A stretch of DNA of 15,575 bases, taken from Tardiphaga sp. (GTDB lineage Bacteria; Pseudomonadota; Alphaproteobacteria; Rhizobiales; Xanthobacteraceae). Position numbers and translations under genes: made by a program. Location: assembly GCA_014377915.1 (NCBI GenBank), contig JACMOT010000450.1, positions 1-15,575 of the forward strand, written 5' to 3'. Positions 6,577 to 13,360 of the stretch are shown in pieces; position 1 is the stretch's first letter; each line of letters starts with the position of its first letter. The notes beneath the pieces are model-generated. The model was given only the letters and a program-made list of their open reading frames with translations. It was not told the DNA's origin and did no database searches.

Positions 6577-7062
6577 ATGAAGGGCGACCCGAAGGTCATC
6601 GATTATCTTAATAAAGGCGTGCGCAGCGAGCTCACCGCCATCAGCCAGTACTGGTTGCACTTCCGCCTGCTGAACCATTGGGGTCTGCTGGAAATGGCCA
6701 AGGTATGGCGCAAGGAATCCATCGAAGAGATGGTCCATGCGGACAAGTTCATTGACCGGATCCTGTTCCTCGATGGCTTCCCAAACCTGCAGGTGCTGGA
6801 TCCGTTGCGGATCGGCCAGACCGTCAAGGAAATCATCGACGCCGACCTGGCCGCTGAAATCGGCGCGCGCACGCTCTATCAGGAAGCGGCGACCTACTGC
6901 CACAGCGTCGGGGATTACGTCTCGCGCGACCTGTTTGAGCAGCTGATGAAAGACGAGGAGCACCACATCGACTTCCTCGAGACCCAGCAGCACGTCATCG
7001 AGCGGATCGGCATCGACCTGTACACCCAGAAGCATGTCGGCGGACTCGAGAGCGAGTACTGA
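6577..7062 (+). CDS. bfr: Bacterioferritin (haem-type)
   Basis: A 161-residue subunit of the 24-mer iron-storage cage. All ferroxidase-centre ligands are at the classical numbers: Glu18, Glu51, His54, Glu94, Glu127 and His130. Met52, the axial ligand of the haem at the two-fold interface, is present (EEMVHADK). Length and N-terminus (MKGDPKVIDYLNKGVRSELTAI) are standard. The start has AGGAG 7 bases upstream (6564-6568). bfd lies immediately upstream and supplies the electron donor for iron release. Regulation by Irr is indicated by the ICE at 6513-6529. The gene converges on a lipoprotein gene 9 bases after its stop, and a GC-rich hairpin (7082-7109) inside that gene's 3' end may terminate bfr. 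Confidence 0.98.
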   Translation: MKGDPKVIDYLNKGVRSELTAISQYWLHFRLLNHWGLLEMAKVWRKESIEEMVHADKFIDRILFLDGFPNLQVLDPLRIGQTVKEIIDADLAAEIGARTLYQEAATYCHSVGDYVSRDLFEQLMKDEEHHIDFLETQQHVIERIGIDLYTQKHVGGLESEY

Positions 7063-7071
7063 TCCGGCCAT

Positions 7072-7644
7072 TCACGATGTACGCCCCCGCGGTTGCGACG
7101 GCGGGGGCGGCATCGGGCAATCAGCGAAGGCCGCCTGCACCGCGGCTTCCGATCCCCGCAGCGGGTATTCCACGGCGGTCCTGCCGCCGATCATCGAACG
7201 CATCCGCACGTATAATCTATCCGCGCCCGGCAATTCGCTCATGAATTCCGCCAACGCATTCGGGTCCTCGATAACGATCTGCTGCTTGCCCAGCAAGACA
7301 CGGGATTCGACGTGTTCGTGTCCCGGTCTGTCGTCGAAACGATAGCCCAGCACCGTGTCACGATCGTTGCCGATCTTGAACGCGAAACCGAAGCGGATCA
7401 CCGGCTTCCTGTCCATGCAGGTCAGCTGCGCGGAGGATGCAAGGGGAAAATCCTCATAGCTGTTGGACGCGTAGGCGTAGACGGCGGCGCTGGGAATCTC
7501 CTTCGACGTCACCCGGTCGATCTGTCGGGCAACGTACCATTCTCCGGATCTGGTATCGCCATCGCTGGTGACAAATGGGTCGCGGACACAACCGCCCAAC
7601 GCCAAGATCCAAATCGCAACCCCTGACCACGCGACACAACGCAT
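7072..7644 (-). CDS. Putative lipoprotein, VasI/TagO-like fold suspected
   Basis: A 190-residue protein with an N-terminal lipoprotein signal (MRCVAWSGVAIWILALGGC; lipobox LGGC, acylated Cys19). The mature part has W36-x-V with Asp-Arg following, AQLTCMDRKPVIRFGF (72-87), VLGYRFDDRPG (98-108), a 'L..LYVRMRS' strand and a final Gly-x-x-A-A-V-x-x-A-x-x-x-C (164-176). That order (Trp start, 'L-x-C', 'YRFD', 'A...C' end) resembles the TagO/VasI type VI-associated family and related periplasmic proteins; I consider this a distant likeness only, and no type VI genes are here. Cys76 and Cys176 could form a disulphide. The start at 7644 has GAGGAGAG just upstream. The Pro-rich C-terminus (MPPPPSQPRGR) is encoded by a strong hairpin. 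Function unknown. Confidence 0.75.
   Translation of the reverse strand: MRCVAWSGVAIWILALGGCVRDPFVTSDGDTRSGEWYVARQIDRVTSKEIPSAAVYAYASNSYEDFPLASSAQLTCMDRKPVIRFGFAFKIGNDRDTVLGYRFDDRPGHEHVESRVLLGKQQIVIEDPNALAEFMSELPGADRLYVRMRSMIGGRTAVEYPLRGSEAAVQAAFADCPMPPPPSQPRGRTS
7082..7109. terminator. Strong GC hairpin after bfr, inside the lipoprotein 3' end
   Basis: CGCCCCCGC (7082-7090) and GCGGGGGCG (7101-7109) form a perfect 9-bp stem with a 10-base loop, 20 bases after the bfr stop. There is no T-tract on the plus strand, so it may act as a 3'-end stabiliser or a Rho-assisted stop rather than a classical terminator. Confidence 0.45.
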
Positions 7645-7737
7645 CACGCTCTCCTCACCCTCTGTCGATTTTGCAACCTTAAGGTGAATTATGCAAGAGT
7701 AGCGTATGGGCGCCGGCCGGCAGCTTGGCCGCAATAT

Positions 7738-8346
7738 TCAGAGCTGCTGCCGGTAGGTGGCATCGATCTCCGCCTGGCCGACAGGCTCGCCGAGTTTGGT
7801 CTGGTCATGGACCATTTCGGAGATGCTGGGCATCACCGAGCGCGTGACCTGCGCTTCCGGCGACCACAATTTCGAGCGCATCAGCGCCTTGCCACAGTGA
7901 AAATAGGACTCGGTCACGGTGATGCTGAGCACCGCGCGCGGCAGCTTGCCGAATTCCTCCATCGAGGCCATCAGCGTCGCGTCCTGGATCAGCCGGGCAG
8001 CGCCGCTAACGCGCAGGCTGTCATCGATCCCCGGCACGAAGAAGATCAGCTGCACGTAACCGCTGCCGGTCAGCAGGTTCTGGAAGGTGTCGATCCGGTT
8101 GTTGCCGGGGCGGTCCGGCATCAGCAGTTCGGTGGGTGATGCCACACGGACAAAACCGACGCCGCCGCCGCGCGGAGAGGCGTCTACCGTCCCATCCGGG
8201 CCGGAACTGGCGATCACGCAAAACGGGGACAGGCTGATGAATTTGGTGGAATGCTGATCGAGCGTCGGCCTCGCCTTGGCGATCACCCGCGGATGCGGCG
8301 TTGGATAGATCGTCTTGAGGTCGTCCGCGGCGAGGTTGTTGGACAC
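7738..8346 (-). CDS. PPOX-family flavoprotein (pyridoxamine 5'-phosphate oxidase-like, MSMEG_1061/DR2398 type)
   Basis: A 202-residue split-barrel FMN-binding protein. Diagnostic blocks are FISLSPFCVIASSGPDGTVDASPRGG (36-61), LLMPDRPGNNRIDTFQNLL (74-92) and LRVSGAARL (111-119), matching the subfamily I know as MSMEG_1061/TIGR04025 rather than true PdxH, so vitamin B6 synthesis is unlikely. The region YFHCGKALMRSKLW near residue 150 is the usual ligand-proximal segment. The start is GTG at 8346 with GGGAG about 8 bases upstream; it gives the family N-terminus. It follows the DoxX-like gene on the same strand after a 119-base gap, so co-transcription is possible but not shown. The substrate is unknown; members generally bind FMN and reduce or oxidise small molecules. 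Confidence 0.9.
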   Translation of the reverse strand: MSNNLAADDLKTIYPTPHPRVIAKARPTLDQHSTKFISLSPFCVIASSGPDGTVDASPRGGGVGFVRVASPTELLMPDRPGNNRIDTFQNLLTGSGYVQLIFFVPGIDDSLRVSGAARLIQDATLMASMEEFGKLPRAVLSITVTESYFHCGKALMRSKLWSPEAQVTRSVMPSISEMVHDQTKLGEPVGQAEIDATYRQQL

Positions 8347-8465
8347 AGCTCATCTCCCGATGCCATCAGAGTTGAACGGTAGCACCCTGCCGCAACGCGG
8401 AAAAGGCGGATTGAGTGACCCGCTGTTTTTTCCGATGAGCCGCGCTGCGGGGCCACTGTGACGCG

Positions 8466-8909
8466 TCAGGGCTGATTTGCCTTGTTGGGCTGTCGCCACG
8501 GCCAATTGATGACGCCAGCGGCGTACAGGGAGCCCCAGATGATGACCGGCTGCAGCGCCAATCGCGGCCCGTGGTACCACCAGCTATTGCCGATCAAGGG
8601 CATTTCGATGCCGTCTAGCGCATGTTTGAAATTCGCCGGCCAGACACATAGCGCGTACAGCGCCAAGGTGACACCTGCCCACCATCGCAGCGGACGGGTG
8701 ACAAGCGCCGTGGAGGCCGCCAGTTCGAACAGCCCGGTCAGCATGATCAGCTGTGTGGGGTAGGGCACCCAGTCCGGGGTGATCAGTAGCAGTTTTTCAG
8801 GCACCCAGAGATGGGCGACTCCGGCCGCGACATAAAACGCGGCAAACGCCCATCGCATCACCGCGCGGCGCGTACCGCGCGATGCATCGGTGTGAGGGGA
8901 GAGGCTCAT
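8466..8909 (-). CDS. DoxX-like inner-membrane protein
   Basis: A 147-residue protein with four hydrophobic helices at about 18-36, 53-71, 75-92 and 117-134, the DoxX/MauE layout. Typical features are AFYVAAGVAHLWVPE in the first helix, LTGLFELAASTALVTRPLRWWAG (58-80), and WPANFKHALDG (90-100), as in the DoxX-like subfamily with a conserved His/Asn loop. Members are often linked with redox or thiol stress functions, but this one's role is not known. The start at 8909 lies 6 bases after the stop of the DUF2188 gene, so the two are almost certainly one transcript and may depend on coupled translation, as no strong ribosome site is seen. Its TGA lies within the palindrome TGACGCGTCA (8459-8468). 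Confidence 0.85.
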   Translation of the reverse strand: MSLSPHTDASRGTRRAVMRWAFAAFYVAAGVAHLWVPEKLLLITPDWVPYPTQLIMLTGLFELAASTALVTRPLRWWAGVTLALYALCVWPANFKHALDGIEMPLIGNSWWYHGPRLALQPVIIWGSLYAAGVINWPWRQPNKANQP

Positions 8910-8915
8910 CTGCTG

Positions 8916-9161
8916 TCAGGACTTGTCCACGATATTGGTGGTCGGGCGGTCGCTGCCGGACGCCGTTTCCTCGTGCCATTTGCCCTTCTCGTCCTCGAAC
9001 TGGATCACCTCCGTCCGGCCCGGCACGGTCTGCTCCGTCGCGGCGCGCTTGGCCGCGGCGGCGGCTATGGCACGGCTGGCGAAAGGCTCAGAGAACACGG
9101 CGCCGACCTTGTAGGCCCAGCCGCCATCATGCTCCACGATCACATAGGTAACTTCGGTCAT
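8916..9161 (-). CDS. DUF2188 domain protein
   Basis: An 81-residue soluble protein. The pattern is that of DUF2188: an N-terminal strand TYVIVEHDGGWAYKVGAVFSEPFASR (5-30), an Ala-rich helix AIAAAAAKRAATEQ (31-44), and TEVIQFEDEKGKWHEE (50-65), comparable to the family's 'Y-x-V-x...GGW-x-V...A-x-x-x-A...V-x-x-x-G-x-W-x-E'. Function of the family is unknown. The start at 9161 was chosen on the domain boundary; the same frame stays open for about 150 codons further upstream, but that part is the shadow of the neighbouring hydrolase gene. The ribosome site is poor (TGAGAC). It is the first gene of a two-gene unit with the DoxX-like protein. Confidence 0.82.
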   Translation of the reverse strand: MTEVTYVIVEHDGGWAYKVGAVFSEPFASRAIAAAAAKRAATEQTVPGRTEVIQFEDEKGKWHEETASGSDRPTTNIVDKS

Positions 9162-9355
9162 GAGGGTCTCACTTGTGGTTATGGCGCGCGGGCGCCAGAT
9201 TGGCAGCCGAGCTGTCACAACGCGCGACACCCCGAAATCGACCCAAGCTAGCCGCCGATTTCCTCCGGATTGCAAGTTTCCGACGGGACAGGCGGGGCAA
9301 AATACGGTCTCGGCCGAAGCCGCGGCAACGCGCCGCGTCACGACGTGATCCGGCC

Positions 9356-10417
9356 TCACATCGTGCGCGGCGGCGCGGTCTGCAACAATTCCTGCAATGG
9401 CTGCTGGTAGAATTTCGCGGCGCCGGTGGTGAGATGGCCGCGGGTCTCGGTGCTGGCCGGGATCAGCAACAGCCGGGCAGACTTGATACGTTTCAGGTCG
9501 CGCTCCATCAGCCCGGTTTCGGGCGGATTGCGCTCGTCGTCTGCGGAATTGATGGCCAGCACGGTGGCCGTGATCTTCTCCAGCCCCGGCGAGGGATTGT
9601 AGCCACGTGAAGATTCCCACTGGTAGATGAAATCATTGGCATCGGCGATAAACGGCGCCTTCAGGCGGTCATCGACATTCTTATCGGCGGCCTCGCCGGT
9701 CGGCGCCAGCGTCTGATAGGCCAGCGTGCCGCCGGCGGTGGCGATGCCGAACATCACGCTGGCATATTTCATCATTCCGGGCTGCGACGCGTAGTAGCCA
9801 TTCTTGTAACCAGGATCGGCCCGAACCATCTCGACCAGCATTCGCCGCATCATCCAGTTGCGCGACGCCATTTCCGACGGCTGCGACGCCATCGGCACCA
9901 GCACGTCCATCGCCGAGGGATAGCGGGTGCCCCAGACCCAGGCCTGCATGCCGCCCATCGAATTGCCGATCACCAGTCGCAGGTGCTTGATGCCAAGCCC
10001 CTCGGTCAGCAGCCGGTGCTGGGCGTCGACCATGTCGTTGTAATCATATTTCGGAAACGCGGTTTTCAAGCCGTCGGACGGCTTTGCGGATTGGCCGTGG
10101 CCGAGCGCGTCCGGAATGATGATGTAGTATTTGGTCGCATCCAGCGGCTGCCCGGGGCCGAACAACTCGCCGGCAAAGCCCGGTGTCAGCAGGCTCAGTG
10201 CCGAGCCGGCGGTGCCGTGCAGGACCAGAACCGGCTGGCCAGTGGGGTCGCCGACGGTGGTGTAGTGTAACCGGACTTCGGGCAGCACCTGGCCAGTATG
10301 GAATTTAAAGTTCTTCGCTACCCAGTCACCTTGTTTCGGCGCGGGATAGTCGGCGGCGAGCGCCGGCAGGGTAAACAGCAGCGCAGCCATGACGGCGCGA
10401 ACGAACGACATCAACAT
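9356..10417 (-). CDS. Secreted alpha/beta hydrolase, homoserine O-acetyltransferase (MetX)-like fold
   Basis: A 353-residue protein with a signal peptide (about 1-22, cut after ALAA). The alpha/beta hydrolase core shows an oxyanion region LVLHGTAGS (64-72), the strand YYIIIPDALGHGQSAKPSD (97-115), the nucleophile elbow GNSMGGMQAW (Ser153), an acid in AINSADDERNPP (Asp293 or 294) and the catalytic His328 in TETRGHLTT. The overall layout, including the NYDY-type loop KYDYNDMVDAQHRLL and the GNSMGG elbow, is that of MetX-type proteins, but export to the periplasm excludes methionine synthesis, so an esterase or amidase role is more likely. The start ATG at 10417 has GGAGG 8 bases upstream. It is 194 bases upstream of the DUF2188-DoxX unit on the same strand. 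Substrate unknown. Confidence 0.9.
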   Translation of the reverse strand: MLMSFVRAVMAALLFTLPALAADYPAPKQGDWVAKNFKFHTGQVLPEVRLHYTTVGDPTGQPVLVLHGTAGSALSLLTPGFAGELFGPGQPLDATKYYIIIPDALGHGQSAKPSDGLKTAFPKYDYNDMVDAQHRLLTEGLGIKHLRLVIGNSMGGMQAWVWGTRYPSAMDVLVPMASQPSEMASRNWMMRRMLVEMVRADPGYKNGYYASQPGMMKYASVMFGIATAGGTLAYQTLAPTGEAADKNVDDRLKAPFIADANDFIYQWESSRGYNPSPGLEKITATVLAINSADDERNPPETGLMERDLKRIKSARLLLIPASTETRGHLTTGAAKFYQQPLQELLQTAPPRTM

Positions 10418-10465
10418 CTCAACAGCCTCCCGGTGCGGCCGCTATCGGGCTGCTTCCGGGACAGA

Positions 10466-10672
10466 TTAGCATGTGATGCCCCGCCTGCCAGCGCCGTTTG
10501 TGGCTGAGTCCCCAGAAGCGTCGCCGGGCTCCCGGCGGGTCTCCGGCTTGTCGGCTGGCCGGGCCATCGGCACATGGCGCCGGCCACTGACGCGAAACAG
10601 TGTGTGGACCGTGGTGCCTAGCGTGGCGCATCCGCCGCGCATGTTGGGCAGGATCAGGATGGCTTGGTTCAT
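10466..10672 (-). CDS. Possible small protein, 68 residues (uncertain)
   Basis: Starts MNQAILILPNMRGGCATLGT, with GGAG 6 bases before the ATG at 10672, and runs to 10466. No family is recognised; the second half is Arg/Gly/Asp-rich and looks disordered. It lies in the 440-base space between the minus-strand hydrolase start and the plus-strand gene at 10860. Third codon positions are G/C-rich, but so are those of the opposing frame. If it is not a gene, this space holds only the promoters of the two flanking genes. Treat as a candidate. Confidence 0.3.
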   Translation of the reverse strand: MNQAILILPNMRGGCATLGTTVHTLFRVSGRRHVPMARPADKPETRREPGDASGDSATNGAGRRGITC

Positions 10673-10859
10673 CGTATTCTCCGATGTCGCTGCGGGGGCA
10701 ATGAGCGCACGGTTGTTGGGTGCTGGGCGAGGCCCTATCATGGTTACCGGGCGATTGAGGTCGCACCAGTCGATGGGGGGGCGCCGGGCGCCGGCTGGGC
10801 TCGCCCTGGAGAGGCGCCGGTTCGCGGCGCGGCGTCGAAAATTCAAGGAAAAAGCGGCG

Positions 10860-11273
10860 ATGCGATGTCTGATCGGTCTGTTGCTGCTGGTGGTGTCGTC
10901 GGCCAGTCAGGCCGCGACGTCGCAAGGCTATGGCATGGGCGGCTGGATTGCGAAATTTCAGCCAGTGATCGATCAGGCCAATGCCAGTGGCGAGCTGTTC
11001 CGCATCCAGGGGCATTGCCAGTCTAACTGCACGCTGTTTCTCGGCGTCCGCAATGTCTGCGTCGAGCGCAGCGCCCGACTGCTGTTTCATTCCGGACATG
11101 ACCGGCAGCGCAATCTCAACGCATTTTCCACCGAGCGCATGCTCAGCGCCTACAATCCGGCGCTGAGGCAATACGTCACCGGGCATCACTACATGGACAC
11201 GCTCGACTTCCACGCCATCCCGGGTGCCCAGATCATCGACCGCTTCGGCTACCGGGAGTGCCCCCGAAGGTAG
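10860..11273 (+). CDS. Small secreted protein, possibly ClpP/crotonase-like periplasmic family
   Basis: A 137-residue exported protein. Signal peptide about 1-19 (MRCLIGLLLLVVSSASQAA). The core resembles periplasmic Clp-like proteins of COG3904 type, whose usual motif is 'G-x-C-x-S-A-C-T-x-x-L': here IQGHCQSNCTLFLGVRNVC (49-67) then SARLLFHSGHD (71-81). Ser55 and His80 are 25 residues apart, close to the ClpP Ser-His spacing, and Asp114 or Asp118 could be the third member; this is inference. The mature chain also has FGYRECPRR at the end, giving Cys53, 57, 67 and 134 as possible disulphides. The start at 10860 was chosen by the signal peptide and AAGGA at 10849-10853, although the frame is open back to 10473. 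It is convergent with the next gene (35-base gap). Confidence 0.72.
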   Translation: MRCLIGLLLLVVSSASQAATSQGYGMGGWIAKFQPVIDQANASGELFRIQGHCQSNCTLFLGVRNVCVERSARLLFHSGHDRQRNLNAFSTERMLSAYNPALRQYVTGHHYMDTLDFHAIPGAQIIDRFGYRECPRR

Positions 11274-11308
11274 CGCGACGGAGCAGGTCGCGATCAGCCA
11301 TCGGCCAG

Positions 11309-11632
11309 CTAGTCGAACCGCGTGGCGCTGCAGACGATCTTGTCGAAGCGATCGCAGTGATCGAACCGGTTCAGCGTGCACATCTGCTTGTTGCTAAGGA
11401 TCAGCGTTGCCACTGCCGAACGCTGGCCGTGGAATCTCACGGCCGTTCCGGCATGGGCGATTTCGCAGAACCGGTCGGCGGCCGGCCTGCCGCACTGGAC
11501 AGCGGGATTCAGGCACCAGTCGACGGGACGATTGTTCACGCGGGGATTGTTGTAGGTGATGTCGGCGAAAGCCGACGAACTCGAAACAACGACGGCGATG
11601 ATGGCCCAAAGATAGTTCAAGCGATACTTCAT
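11309..11632 (-). CDS. Small secreted six-cysteine protein, function unknown
   Basis: A 107-residue exported protein. Signal peptide about 1-23 (MKYRLNYLWAIIAVVVSSSS then AFA). The mature part has six cysteines at 40, 47, 56, 85, 93 and 101 in the pattern VDWCLNPAVQCGRPAADRFC ... MCTLNRFDHCDRFDKIVC, enough for three disulphides. I recall the 'D-W/F-C-x(6)-C-G-x-P-A-A-x-x-F-C ... C-x-x-F-x-x-I-x-C' pattern from many rhizobial and cyanobacterial secreted hypotheticals, but know no established function. The start at 11632 is set by the signal peptide and AGGAGG 5 bases upstream. It is divergent from the FAD monooxygenase gene (285 bases between starts) and convergent with the Clp-like gene. Confidence 0.82.
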   Translation of the reverse strand: MKYRLNYLWAIIAVVVSSSSAFADITYNNPRVNNRPVDWCLNPAVQCGRPAADRFCEIAHAGTAVRFHGQRSAVATLILSNKQMCTLNRFDHCDRFDKIVCSATRFD

Positions 11633-11732
11633 GGCTGCCTCCTCGACATTGACGGCGGCCTTCGATTGACCTGCGGTCGTGGCCGCACACACGGCACATT
11701 ATGTGAGCCGCCGAACCCGCGGCGGCGCCGGT

Positions 11733-11767
11733 CCCGCGAAAATGAAGATTGGGGCCCCGCGAAAATG
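11733..11767. repeat. 12-bp direct repeat in the divergent intergenic region
   Basis: CCCGCGAAAATG occurs at 11733-11744 and again at 11756-11767, offset 23 bases (about two helical turns). It lies between the divergent starts at 11632 and 11918. This could be a two-site operator, but no regulator gene is adjacent and chance is not excluded. Confidence 0.35.
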
Positions 11768-11917
11768 GCGGAGGGCCAGGCGGTGCCCGGACTTTTGTGA
11801 GTAGCGGCACCGCAGGCCAGGGTTCAACGCCCGGCGTGCTCCCGGCTCGGCTTGCCTCGCTTGCCGTTGCTGGCTAGACGAGGGTGAAACCGGGAAAGCC
11901 GGAGCGTGGAGCGTTTC

Positions 11918-13210
11918 ATGAGTGGCCAAGTGATCATCGCCGGCGGCGGCATCGGCGGGTTGGCGACCGCGCTGACGCTGCATCAGATCGGCGTGGCGAG
12001 CGTGGTCTATGAATCGAGCCGCGAGATGCGCCCGCTCGGCGTCGGCATCAACCTGCAGCCCAATGCGGTGCGCGAACTCGGTGACCTCGGTATCACCGGC
12101 GCCGATCTCGACCGCGTCGGCCTGCCGGCACGGGAATGGGCGCTGGTCGGCCTCAATGGCAACGACATCTATTCCGAGCCGCGCGGCACCGCCGCCGGCT
12201 ATCGCTGGCCGCAATATGCCGCGCATCGCGGTCAATTCCACATGTTGCTGTTTGACGCGGTGGTGAAGCGGCTGGGCGCTGACGCGGTGCGGCTCGGCAG
12301 CCGCGTCACCGGCTACGGCAAAACCGCTAACGGCGTCACCGCGCGGATCGAACACGCGGACGGCACGCGGTCGGAAGACCATGGCGCGCTGTTGGTCGGC
12401 GCCGACGGCATCCATTCCGCGGTACGTGCGCAGATGCATCCGGAACAGCCGCCGATCCATTGGGGTGGCGCGCTGATGTGGCGCGGCACCATTTGGGCGA
12501 AGCCAAGCCGCACCGGCGCCTCGTTCATTGGCCTCGGCACCCATCGCCAGCGCGTAGTGATCTATCCGATATCAAAGCCGGACCCTTCGACCGGGCTGTC
12601 GATGATGAACTGGATCGCCGAAGTGACGATGGACAATGCCGAGGGCTGGAAGCAGCAGGGCTGGTTCCGGCAGGTCGAGACCAGCGCCTTCGTGCATCAT
12701 TTCGATGGCTGGGTGTGGGACTGGCTCGACGTGCCCGCGATGATCCGCAGTTCTGATGGCGCGTTCGAAAATCCGATGATCGACCGCGACCCGGTCTCGA
12801 CCTGGCGCGACGGCCCGGTGGCGCTGCTCGGCGACGCCGCGCATGCGATGTATCCGACCGGCTCCAACGGTGCCAGCCAGGCCATCATCGACGCCCGCGA
12901 GCTTGGTGCTGCGATGGTCGCCCACGGCGTCAGCGAAGCCGCGCTCGAAGCCTATGACCAGAAACTCTGCGGCCCGATTTCGCAGCTGATCCTGCGCAAC
13001 CGGGGTGCCGGCCCGTTCGGCCTGTTGAACCTGGTCGACGAGCGTTGCGGCGGCACGTTTGACGACATCGACGCCGTGATCGCGCCGGCCGAGCGCGCGG
13101 CCTTCATGGCCGGCTACAAGTCCGCTGCCGGGTTTGCGATCGAAACGCTGAACGCGGCGGGGCCGACGATTGCGCCGGGGGCGCGGGTGAGGGAGGCGGT
13201 GGAAGTATAG
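11918..13210 (+). CDS. Group A FAD-dependent monooxygenase, PhzS-like
   Basis: A 430-residue NAD(P)H- and FAD-dependent aromatic hydroxylase family member. FAD-binding Rossmann motif GGGIGG (9-14) in VIIAGGGIGGLATALTLHQI; DG motif LLVGADGIHSAVRA (158-171), binding FAD and NAD(P)H; GD motif VALLGDAAHAMYPTGSNGAS (301-320). The segments PLGVGINLQPNAVREL (39-54), SEPRGTAAGYRWPQYAAHRG (86-105) and PMIDRDPVSTW (286-296) follow PhzS (5-methylphenazine-1-carboxylate 1-monooxygenase) and relatives closely. No phenazine genes are present, so the substrate is unknown; an aromatic acid or quinone-like compound is likely. The ATG at 11918 has GGAG 6 bases upstream; a GTG four codons earlier is less likely. 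It stands alone and is followed by an intergenic repeat hairpin. Confidence 0.93.
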   Translation: MSGQVIIAGGGIGGLATALTLHQIGVASVVYESSREMRPLGVGINLQPNAVRELGDLGITGADLDRVGLPAREWALVGLNGNDIYSEPRGTAAGYRWPQYAAHRGQFHMLLFDAVVKRLGADAVRLGSRVTGYGKTANGVTARIEHADGTRSEDHGALLVGADGIHSAVRAQMHPEQPPIHWGGALMWRGTIWAKPSRTGASFIGLGTHRQRVVIYPISKPDPSTGLSMMNWIAEVTMDNAEGWKQQGWFRQVETSAFVHHFDGWVWDWLDVPAMIRSSDGAFENPMIDRDPVSTWRDGPVALLGDAAHAMYPTGSNGASQAIIDARELGAAMVAHGVSEAALEAYDQKLCGPISQLILRNRGAGPFGLLNLVDERCGGTFDDIDAVIAPAERAAFMAGYKSAAGFAIETLNAAGPTIAPGARVREAVEV

Positions 13211-13228
13211 TAGAAGTGTAGTCCGTCG

Positions 13229-13254
13229 GGTGGGCAAAGCGAAGCGTGCCCACC
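13229..13254. repeat. Intergenic palindromic repeat, Bradyrhizobium type (GGTGGGCA...TGCCCACC)
   Basis: GGTGGGCA (13229-13236) and TGCCCACC (13247-13254) form an 8-bp stem around AAGCGAAGCG. The adjoining sequence to about 13310 (CTTGCGGCAAGCCGC, then GGTGGCTTACGCC) also resembles text I recall from dispersed intergenic repeats of Bradyrhizobium. It sits 19 bases after the monooxygenase stop and may serve as its terminator. Repeat status needs genome comparison. Confidence 0.6.
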
Positions 13255-13360
13255 GGCCTTCCGCCGTCTTGCGGCAAGCCGCGCGGGTGCGGTGGCTTAC
13301 GCCGATCAGGGCGATGAAACCTCCCTCCAAGCTTCATGTCCATATTGGTTCTGACCTTCG

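Noticed and set aside
9162..9620. N-terminal extension of the DUF2188 reading frame
   Set aside because: Overlaps the hydrolase gene in another frame and is low-complexity Arg-rich; the DUF2188 domain begins at the ATG at 9161.
10419..11381. 320-codon minus-strand ORF across the Clp-like gene
   Set aside because: Arg/Pro/His-rich shadow; the plus strand has a signal peptide and conserved motifs.
11699..12544. 281-codon minus-strand ORF across the monooxygenase start
   Set aside because: Shadow frame; part lies in the divergent promoter region and no domain is visible.
12572..13330. 252-codon minus-strand ORF opposite the FAD monooxygenase
   Set aside because: Antisense shadow; the plus-strand protein has all FAD motifs in register.
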